The notes under the pieces were generated by a model. That model was not told where the DNA came from. It ran no database searches and saw nothing but the letters and a program-made list of their open reading frames with translations. DNA of 48,424 nt from SM23-32 sp964434535 (GTDB taxonomy: Bacteria > Planctomycetota > Brocadiia > SM23-32), in assembly GCA_964434535.1 (NCBI GenBank), contig CAYSWA010000019.1:1-48424 (forward strand). Reading direction: 5' to 3'. The position numbers were made by a program, and so were the translations under genes. Shown in pieces: positions 42,787 to 48,424 of the stretch. Positions within the stretch are counted from its first letter, which is position 1. Every line of letters begins with the position of its first letter.

Positions 42787-44580
42787 TCAGCCCTCGCCGC
42801 CGAGCACGGCCAGGAACGCCTCCTGGGGGATCGAGACGCTGCCGACCGACTTCATCCGCTTCTGGCCCGCCTTCTGGCGCTCCAGCAGCTTGCGCTTGCG
42901 GGTCACGTCGCCGCCGTAGCACTTGGCGGTCACGTCCTTGCGCAGGGGGCTGATGGTCTCCCGCGCGATGACGCGCCGGCCGATGGCGGCCTGGATCGGC
43001 ACGGGGAAGAGGTGGCGCTCGATCTTCTTGCGCAGCAGCCCCACGATGCGCCGCCCCCGCCGCTCGGCCTCGTCGCGATGGCAGATGATCGAGAGCGCGT
43101 CCACCGGCCTGCCGTTGACCAGGATGTCCACCTTCACCAGCTCGCTGGCCCGGTAGCCGATCAGCTCGTAGTCCATGGTCCCGTAGCCGCGCGTGAGCGA
43201 CTTCAGCCGGTCGAAGAAGTCATAGACCACCTCGGCCAGGGGCACGTCGTAGACGATCATGGCGCGCTGATCGCTGAAGAACTCGGTCTTGCCGTGCTCG
43301 CCCCGGCGGGCCTCGAGCAGCTTGATCACGTTGCCGATGTACTGCGCCGGCAGGATGACGCTGAGCCGGGCCCACGGCTCGCGCACCTCCTCCACCTCCT
43401 CCGGCGGCGGCATCCGCCCGGGGCGGTCGATGGTGGCCGCCTCACCGTCCCGCCGCACCACCTCGTACGTGACGTTCGGGGCGGTCTGGATCAGCGCCAG
43501 GTCGTTCTCTCGCTCCAGCCGCTCCTGGATGATCTCCATGTGCAACAGGCCCAGGAACCCGCAGCGGAACCCGAAGCCGAGCGCGTCGGAGGATTCCACC
43601 TCGTAGACGAAGGAGGAGTCGTTCAGCGAGAGCTTCTCCAGCGCGGAGCGCAGCACGGGAAGGTCCTCGTTGTCCTGCGGGAACAGGCCGCAGTAGACCA
43701 TCGGCTTCGGGTCCTGGTAGCCGGGCAGCGGTTCGGCGGCCGGCGCTTCGTGGTCGGTGATCGTCTCGCCCATCTTCACGTCGCGTATGCTCTTGATGCC
43801 GCCCATCACGTAGCCGACCTGGCCGCACTCCAGCGCCGGCTGGGCCACCATCGCCGGACGGAACGTGCCCAGCCCGCTCACCTCGTAGCTGCGCCCGGCG
43901 CCGAGCAGCCGTATCCGCTCCCCCTCGGCGATGCGGCCGTCCACCACGCGCACGTAGAGCACCACGCCGCGGTATTCGTCGTAGTAGGAATCGAAGACCA
44001 GCGCCCGCAGGGGCGCGTCCGGCTCGCCCTGGGGCGGGGGCACGCGCTCGACCACGGCCCCCAGCATCTCCTCGACGCCTTCGCCGCTCTTGCCGCTGAC
44101 GGCGAGGATCTCGTCGGGGTCGATGCCGAAGCTCTGCTCCATCTCGGCCATGGTCTCGATGGGGCGGGAGTCGGGCAGGTCGATCTTGGTCACGGCGGGC
44201 ACGATGGTCAGCCCGTGGGCGAGGGCCAGCTCGTAGTTGGCCACGCTCTGGGCCTCGACGCCCTGGTTGGCGTCGACCAGCAGCACCGCGCCCTCGCATG
44301 CGCGCAGGCTGCGGGCGACCTCGTAGCTGAAGTCCACGTGGCCCGGCGTGTCGATGAGGTTGAGCTGGTACTGCGTCCCGGCCAGGCAGAAGGCCATCGT
44401 CACGCAGCTCGCCTTGATGGTGATGCCCCGCTCGCGCTCCAGCTCCATGTCGTCGAGCATCAGGTCGTGAAAGTCGCGCTCGGAGACGGCGTGGGTGAGC
44501 TGGAGGAAGCGGTCGGCAAGCGTAGACTTGCCGTGGTCGATGTGCGCGATGATGCAGAAGTTACGTATCTTGTCGAGCAT
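42787..44580 (-). CDS. lepA: Elongation factor 4 (LepA)
   Basis: A 597-residue ribosomal GTPase. G1 is AHIDHGKSTLADRF, switch I ERERGITIKA, G3 DTPGHVDF, G4 TKID (VTKIDLPDS). The EF-G-like domains III and V and the LepA-specific C-terminal domain (KRMKSVGSVSIPQEAFLAVL) follow. FEMEIIQERL-type sequence (GLLHMEIIQERLERE) is conserved. It back-translocates or remodels stalled ribosomes under ionic stress. It is followed 26 nt later by lepB, the pairing known from enteric bacteria. A promoter lies 55-83 nt upstream; the ribosome site is weak. Confidence 0.97.
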   Translation of the reverse strand: MLDKIRNFCIIAHIDHGKSTLADRFLQLTHAVSERDFHDLMLDDMELERERGITIKASCVTMAFCLAGTQYQLNLIDTPGHVDFSYEVARSLRACEGAVLLVDANQGVEAQSVANYELALAHGLTIVPAVTKIDLPDSRPIETMAEMEQSFGIDPDEILAVSGKSGEGVEEMLGAVVERVPPPQGEPDAPLRALVFDSYYDEYRGVVLYVRVVDGRIAEGERIRLLGAGRSYEVSGLGTFRPAMVAQPALECGQVGYVMGGIKSIRDVKMGETITDHEAPAAEPLPGYQDPKPMVYCGLFPQDNEDLPVLRSALEKLSLNDSSFVYEVESSDALGFGFRCGFLGLLHMEIIQERLERENDLALIQTAPNVTYEVVRRDGEAATIDRPGRMPPPEEVEEVREPWARLSVILPAQYIGNVIKLLEARRGEHGKTEFFSDQRAMIVYDVPLAEVVYDFFDRLKSLTRGYGTMDYELIGYRASELVKVDILVNGRPVDALSIICHRDEAERRGRRIVGLLRKKIERHLFPVPIQAAIGRRVIARETISPLRKDVTAKCYGGDVTRKRKLLERQKAGQKRMKSVGSVSIPQEAFLAVLGGEG

Positions 44581-44634
44581 GCGCGGCGGAACGTCCCGCA
44601 GAGGAGAGTCGGGCGCCTCTTCGGCCCACGGGCG

Positions 44635-44663
44635 AGGATATCACAACCCCCCGCGCACTTCAA
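44635..44663 (-). promoter_or_regulatory. Promoter for lepA-lepB
   Basis: Leftward TTGAAG (44663-44658), 17 nt, TATCCT (44640-44635), 55 nt before the lepA start. Confidence 0.55.
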
Positions 44664-44677
44664 CCGGCCGGCGCCGC

Positions 44678-44734
44678 AACCGTCACCACGCAGAGACGGA
44701 GGCCAGCTAAGGAAGGGGAAACAGCAGGTAGGCA
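44678..44734. repeat. Repeat word between lepA and tRNA-Lys
   Basis: CACCACGCAGAGACGGAG (44682-44699) is the reverse complement of the word at 24293-24310 with one mismatch. It lies between the lepA promoter and the 3' end of tRNA-Lys. Confidence 0.55.
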
Positions 44735-44737
44735 TGG

Positions 44738-44810
44738 TACCCCCTCGGGGACTCGAACCCCGGACCCACGGATTAAGAATCCGTTGCTCTGCCGGCTGAG
44801 CTAAGGGGGT
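44738..44810 (-). tRNA. tRNA-Lys (anticodon CTT)
   Basis: A 73-nt cloverleaf on the minus strand: acceptor ACCCCCT/AGGGGGT, D arm AGCTC...GAGC, anticodon stem ACGGA/TCCGT with loop TTCTTAA (anticodon CTT), 5-nt variable loop, T arm CGGGG-TTCGAGT-CCCCG, discriminator A. CCA is encoded (44737-44735), unlike the tRNA-Gln in this window. Confidence 0.97.
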
Positions 44811-44847
44811 ACCGGCATCCGGCGTGAGGACTCGCCCCAAGGCCGCG

Positions 44848-44877
44848 ATTAGACCCGAAGACCGCCCTCAAGGTCAA
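44848..44877 (-). promoter_or_regulatory. Promoter for tRNA-Lys
   Basis: Leftward TTGACC (44877-44872), 18 nt, TCTAAT (44853-44848), ending 37 nt before the tRNA 5' end. Confidence 0.6.
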
Positions 44878-44888
44878 GCGACGGGAAA

Positions 44889-44990
44889 CGGCGAGGAACC
44901 GCAGATGGACTCAGGTGAACGCGGATGATGACGGCAACGGCTGAGACACCGACAACCTGTAACCGACAACGGACAACCGTCGCGTCCCTC
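44889..44990. repeat. Word-like intergenic repeat cluster
   Basis: Blocks ACCGCAGATGGACTCAGG, TGAACGCGGATGATGACGG, CAACCTGTAACCGACAACGG and ACAACCG follow each other. The ACAACCGACAAC type matches the copies flanking proB (32455-32485 and 33706-33728). No coding potential is seen between the tRNA promoter and the XRE promoter. Confidence 0.6.
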
Positions 44991-45024
44991 AACGGCCGCG
45001 TTCGCGATGCAAACCGGCCCGTCA

Positions 45025-45053
45025 TTGCTCGCCGGTCGCCCGCTCGCCATAAT
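45025..45053 (+). promoter_or_regulatory. Promoter for the XRE-cyclase/metE pair
   Basis: TTGCTC (45025-45030), 17 nt, CATAAT (45048-45053), 32 nt before the ATG at 45085. Confidence 0.55.
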
Positions 45054-45084
45054 ATCATCGTACCCCAGGGCCGGAGGGCTGCCC

Positions 45085-45819
45085 ATGAACATGAAGAAGC
45101 TCGGCGAGCGGATCAAGGAACGCCGCAAGCGGCTCGGGCTGACCCAGGCCGACGTGGCCAACGCCCTCCAGATCAGCGCCCAGGCCGTCTCGAAGTGGGA
45201 GCGCGGCGAGAACGCGCCCGACATCTCCATCCTGCTCGACGTGACCCGCCTGCTCGGCAGCAGCGTGGAGTGGCTGCTCGGCGACACGGCGCCGGACCGC
45301 GACACGTTCCCCGCCACGGTCTTCTGCACGAGCGTGAACGGGTTTGCCGAGCGCGCGGCCGGCCTGCGCCCCCGCCAGGTGGCCGAGTGGGCCAACACGC
45401 TCTACTACAACATCACCGAGGCGGTCATCCGCCACGACGGCGTGCCGGTGAAGTACGTCGGCGACGGCTTCCTCGGCTTCTTCAGCGGGCGGGACCACGC
45501 CACGCGCGCCCTGCGCGCCGCCCGGCAGGCCCGCCGCCACGCCGACAGCGTCGACCTGGTGGTCACGCTCCACACGGGCGAGCTCTACCTGGGCACGATC
45601 GGCCATCCCGACTACGCCAGCCGCGACATCATCGGCCGCACGGTCAACACCGCCTTCCTGGTCATGCAGTGGGTGGCCGACCAGTGCCGGACCGGCATCG
45701 GGCTGACCGGCGCCTGCCGCGAGCAGACCCAGGGCGAGGAGCTGACCCTGCGGGGCGAGGTCGAGGTGCTCGGCGAGGACGCGCCGATCACGGTATTCGA
45801 GCCGCCAGACGGCCCCTGA
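45085..45819 (+). CDS. XRE-type HTH regulator fused to a degenerate class III cyclase domain
   Basis: A 244-residue two-domain protein. Residues 5-60 are a Cro/CI-type helix-turn-helix (LGERIKERRKRLGLTQADVA, ISAQAVSKWERGENAPDI). Residues about 75-240 are a class III nucleotide cyclase homology domain: TVFCTSVNGFAERA, VKYVGDGFLGFF, LHTGELYLGTIG and DIIGRTVNTAFLVMQ. Of the catalytic set, Lys123, Asp127 and Asn188 remain, but the first metal Asp is Ser83, the base-contact Asp is Arg185 and the transition-state Arg is Leu192. It is probably a ligand-sensing pseudo-cyclase. GGAGGG precedes ATG 45085. metE starts 19 nt downstream, a candidate target. Confidence 0.87.
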   Translation: MNMKKLGERIKERRKRLGLTQADVANALQISAQAVSKWERGENAPDISILLDVTRLLGSSVEWLLGDTAPDRDTFPATVFCTSVNGFAERAAGLRPRQVAEWANTLYYNITEAVIRHDGVPVKYVGDGFLGFFSGRDHATRALRAARQARRHADSVDLVVTLHTGELYLGTIGHPDYASRDIIGRTVNTAFLVMQWVADQCRTGIGLTGACREQTQGEELTLRGEVEVLGEDAPITVFEPPDGP

Positions 45820-45838
45820 ACCCCCATGGGAGATAGCC

Positions 45839-48112
45839 ATGCAGACGAGCATCCAGGGATTCCCGCGCATCGGCGTCGAGCGTGAGCTGAAGTTCGCGCT
45901 CGACCGCCACTGGCGCGGCAGCCTGCCCGAGGATGAACTGTGCGCCACGGCCGCCGAGGTGCGCCGGGCCAGCTACGCCTTCTACCGCGAGTGTGGGCTC
46001 GACTTCGCGCCGGTCGACTTCAGCTTCTACGACAAGGTGCTCGACACCGCCGTGCTCCTTGGCGTGGTCCCGGAGCGGTTCGCGCGGCACGATCTCGGCG
46101 GCCTGGCGCTCTACTTCGCCATGGCCCGGGGGGCCGTCGTCGAAGGCGACGAGCTGGAGCCGCTCGCGCTGAAGAAGTGGTTCAACACGAACTACCACTA
46201 CCTTGTCCCCGAGATTGCCGAGGACCAGGACTACGCGCTGGACGCCGGTCCGTTGCTGGAGCTCGTCGACGAGGCGCTCGCCGAGGGCCTGGCGCGGCCC
46301 GTGCCGGTGCTGATCGGGCCGGGCACGTTCCTGGCCCTCTCGCGCCGGACGCAGGGGGCCGACCCGGCCGAGCACGCGCGCCGCATCTGCGCCGCCTACG
46401 CCGAGCTGCTGCGACTGCTGGCCGAGCGGGGCATCGAATGGGTGCAGCTCGACGAGCCGGCGCTGGTCATGGACCCGCTGCCCGTGCCGCGTGCCGTCTT
46501 CGAGCAGTGCTATGCCGCGCTCGCGGAGGCGGCCGACGTGCGGATCGCCCTCCAGACCTATTTCGACGGGCTCGGCGACGCCTACCAGTGGGTAGCGCGC
46601 CTGCCGGTGGACGGGCTCGGGCTCGACCTGGTCGCCGGCGAAGAGACGCTGGCGCAGATCGAGGAGCACGGCTTCCCGCAGGACAGGCTGCTCTTCGCCG
46701 GGCTCGTGGACGGGCGCAACGTCTGGTGCCTCGACGTCGAGCGCTGCCGCCGGGCGCTGGAGCGGCTCGACGCCCACGTGCCGGATGAGCGGCTCGTGCT
46801 GAGCACGTCCTGCTCGCTCCTGCACGTGCCGATCACGCGCGAGGGCGAGGACGACCTGCCGCAGGCCGTGCGGGGCGCGCTCGCCTTCGCCCGCGAGAAA
46901 TGCCGCGAGCTCCAGGCCCTCAAGGAGGGCGACGAGGCCCGCCTGGAGGAGCTGGCCCGCCGGCGCCGCGCCTTCCTGGAGGCCGCCGGGCGGCGCAACG
47001 AAGGTGTGCGCCGCGAACTGGAGGAACTGCTCGGCGGCGCGTGGGAGCGCAGCGCCCCCTCCGAGGAGCGCCGCCGCCTCCAGCGCGAGCGCCTCGACCT
47101 GCCCTTCCTGCCGACCACCACGATCGGCTCGTTCCCGCAGACGCCCGAGGTGCGCCGCCTGCGGCGCGACCGCCGCCGGGGCCGCATCTCCGAAGACCAG
47201 TACGAGAGCGGCATCCGCGGCCTGATCCGGGGCGTCATCGAGCTGCAAGAGCGGATCGGCCTCGACGTGCTCGTCCACGGCGAGTTCGAGCGGACCGACA
47301 TGGTCGAATACTTCGGCCAGCAGCTCGACGGCTTCGTCTTCACCCGCGGCGGCTGGGTCCTCTCCTACGGGAGCCGCTGCGTCAAGCCGCCCGTCGTCTA
47401 CGGCGACGTGGCGTGGCGAGGGCCGATGACCGTCGCCGAGTTCGAGCACGCCCAGGGCCTCACCGAGCGGCCGGTCAAGGGCATGCTCACCGGGCCGGTG
47501 ACGATCCTGAACTGGTCGTTCGTGCGCGACGACCTGCCCCGGGCCGAGACTTGCCGCCAGATCGCGCTGGCGCTGCGCCGGGAGGTGCTGGCGCTGGAGG
47601 CGGCCGGGGCGCGGGCGATCCAGGTCGACGAGCCGGCCCTGCGCGAGGGGCTGCCGCTGCGCCGGGCGGCGCGGCGGGGCTACCTGGACTGGGCGGTCGA
47701 CGCCTTCCGCCTCGCCGTCGGCGGCGTGCAGCCCGCGACGCAGGTCCACACCCACATGTGCTACAGCGAGTTCAACGAGATCATCGACGAGATCATCCGC
47801 ATGGACGCCGACGTGATCACCATCGAGAACGCGCGCGCGGGCAACGAACTGCTGCGGGCGTTCCGCGAGCGCGAGTATCCGAACGAGATCGGCCCCGGCG
47901 TCTACGACATCCACTCGCCGCTGGTGCCGTCGGTGGAGGCGATACTGGGGCGGATCGAGCGGATCTGCGAGGTGTTGCCGGCGCATAAGGTCTGGGTCAA
48001 CCCCGACTGCGGGCTAAAGACGCGCCGCAACGAGGAGGCCGTCCCGTCGCTGGAGCACATGGTCGAGGCGGCCCGCCTCGCCCGCCGCCGCCTATCGCTT
48101 CGTGACACTTGA
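45839..48112 (+). CDS. metE: Cobalamin-independent methionine synthase
   Basis: A 757-residue enzyme that transfers the methyl group from 5-methyl-tetrahydropteroyltriglutamate to homocysteine. Two barrel halves are joined near residues 400-425. The N-terminus SIQGFPRIGVERELKFALDRHW is canonical. The C-terminal half has TTTIGSFPQT, VDEPALREGL and the zinc ligands His639 and Cys641 (THMCYSEF), Glu663 (TIENAR) and Cys724 (NPDCGLKTR). GGGAGA precedes the ATG. It starts 19 nt after the XRE-cyclase gene. The last codons (Arg-Asp-Thr, stop) lie in the left arm of an inverted repeat, so the C-terminus was set by an insertion. Confidence 0.97.
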   Translation: MQTSIQGFPRIGVERELKFALDRHWRGSLPEDELCATAAEVRRASYAFYRECGLDFAPVDFSFYDKVLDTAVLLGVVPERFARHDLGGLALYFAMARGAVVEGDELEPLALKKWFNTNYHYLVPEIAEDQDYALDAGPLLELVDEALAEGLARPVPVLIGPGTFLALSRRTQGADPAEHARRICAAYAELLRLLAERGIEWVQLDEPALVMDPLPVPRAVFEQCYAALAEAADVRIALQTYFDGLGDAYQWVARLPVDGLGLDLVAGEETLAQIEEHGFPQDRLLFAGLVDGRNVWCLDVERCRRALERLDAHVPDERLVLSTSCSLLHVPITREGEDDLPQAVRGALAFAREKCRELQALKEGDEARLEELARRRRAFLEAAGRRNEGVRRELEELLGGAWERSAPSEERRRLQRERLDLPFLPTTTIGSFPQTPEVRRLRRDRRRGRISEDQYESGIRGLIRGVIELQERIGLDVLVHGEFERTDMVEYFGQQLDGFVFTRGGWVLSYGSRCVKPPVVYGDVAWRGPMTVAEFEHAQGLTERPVKGMLTGPVTILNWSFVRDDLPRAETCRQIALALRREVLALEAAGARAIQVDEPALREGLPLRRAARRGYLDWAVDAFRLAVGGVQPATQVHTHMCYSEFNEIIDEIIRMDADVITIENARAGNELLRAFREREYPNEIGPGVYDIHSPLVPSVEAILGRIERICEVLPAHKVWVNPDCGLKTRRNEEAVPSLEHMVEAARLARRRLSLRDT

Positions 48113-48232
48113 TTCTGGGAGTGTGGCATGGCCCTCCGGACCAGAGGCCCTCGGGGCCGGTGGCCATCCTGGCCATGATTCACGGGCTGGAAGCCCGTGC
48201 CACCGAACCGCGGCCCATAATCTCAAGTGTCA
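48103..48232. mobile_element. Small MITE-like element at the metE stop
   Basis: A 130-bp unit bounded by a perfect 10-bp inverted repeat, TGACACTTGA (48103-48112) and TCAAGTGTCA (48223-48232). Imperfect extension (TGGGA against CCCATAA) follows inward. Inside is a palindrome CACGGGCT-GGA-AGCCCGTG (48181-48199) and a GGCCATCCTGGCC repeat. It is too short to encode a transposase. The class is unknown. Confidence 0.5.
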
Positions 48233-48406
48233 GGGACCACTATCAGCCTGTTGAAGAACCGGCGCTGGCCGCGCCCGACAACCGCCGTTGCCCGCCGCCT
48301 TTGACTCGCGCCAGGGGCGCCGCGTAGACCCTTGCGCGCGTCGAGTCGTCCGTCCCCTCAATCGGGACAGCCGCCCCGGCGGGCGGCCACTTCGGCCGGA
48401 GGACCG
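48113..48406. other. Intergenic region after metE
   Basis: The left part is the small element described separately. From 48233 to 48406 I see no gene. A weak promoter candidate, TTGACT (48301-48306) with 18 nt to TAGACC (48325-48330), may serve the ORF entering at the right edge. Confidence 0.4.
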
Positions 48407-48424
48407 ATGCTCGGCGACTGGCTC
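48407..48424 (+). CDS. Possible start of a truncated ORF at the window edge
   Basis: CGGAGG (48397-48402) is followed by ATG at 48407 and the codons for M-L-G-D-W-L before the window ends. Too little is present to identify it. Confidence 0.3.

Noticed and set aside
45085..45819. Active adenylate cyclase
   Set aside because: Three key catalytic positions are substituted (Ser83, Arg185, Leu192), so cyclase activity is unlikely.
48233..48260. End of an insertion sequence (CAGCCTGTTGAAGAA)
   Set aside because: The word resembles some IS ends, but there is no partner end or transposase within the window.

Overview
This is a GC-rich chromosomal window (by eye about two thirds G+C) from a free-living bacterium. 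The order polA-coaE-rho, a lepA-lepB pair with an oversized zinc-ribbon signal peptidase, a conserved small C4 protein of a kind I associate with Planctomycetota, many sugar-handling genes (GH31, GH30-like, GH50-like, Gfo/Idh/MocA) and several kinds of word-like intergenic repeats all suggest the PVC superphylum, most likely Planctomycetota. That placement is an inference; no rRNA is present. No phage, CRISPR array or intact transposase was seen.

Layout. 1-6.9 kb: a carbohydrate cluster. A leftward GH31, TIM-barrel protein and VOC-protein operon lies divergent to a rightward oxidoreductase and D-2-hydroxyacid dehydrogenase pair. 6.9-8.0 kb: tRNA-Gln(TTG) and a one-TM coiled-coil protein, leftward. 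8.3-19.2 kb: rightward core genes: priA, a two-gene operon of unknown bitopic membrane proteins behind the best promoter in the window, polA-coaE-rho and an ADP-ribosylglycohydrolase. 19.2-24.2 kb: a leftward P-type ATPase, then a rightward amidohydrolase and GH30-like hydrolase. 24.3-30.5 kb: a six-gene leftward run (GcvH-like, asd, GH50-like hydrolase, ADP-ribosylglycohydrolase, PPC-domain protein, MFS transporter). 30.6-32.3 kb: folK, then a DAHP synthase behind a Phe/Tyr-rich leader peptide and an intrinsic terminator. 32.5-37.3 kb: leftward proB, a lipoprotein, dxs and nrnA. 37.6-41.0 kb: a zinc protein, a cyclodeaminase-like protein, a LysM L,D-transpeptidase, a 32-residue membrane peptide and a diguanylate cyclase. 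41.2-44.8 kb: lepB, lepA and tRNA-Lys(CTT). 45.1-48.4 kb: an XRE regulator fused to a degenerate cyclase domain, metE, then a repeat element.

How it fits together. Amino-acid and cofactor supply (aroF, asd, proB, metE, folK, coaE, dxs) is interleaved with replication, translation and envelope housekeeping genes (priA, polA, rho, lepA, lepB, L,D-transpeptidase) and with glycan catabolism. Promoters resemble sigma-70 sites (TTGNNN, 16-18 nt spacer, TANNNT). The clearest regulatory discovery is a probable transcription-attenuation system upstream of the DAHP synthase (31061-31335). Also notable are an inverted repeat pair bracketing proB, an XRE/pseudo-cyclase regulator next to metE, a GcvH-like protein lacking its lipoyl lysine that overlaps asd, and a signal peptidase carrying two zinc ribbons plus a large insert.
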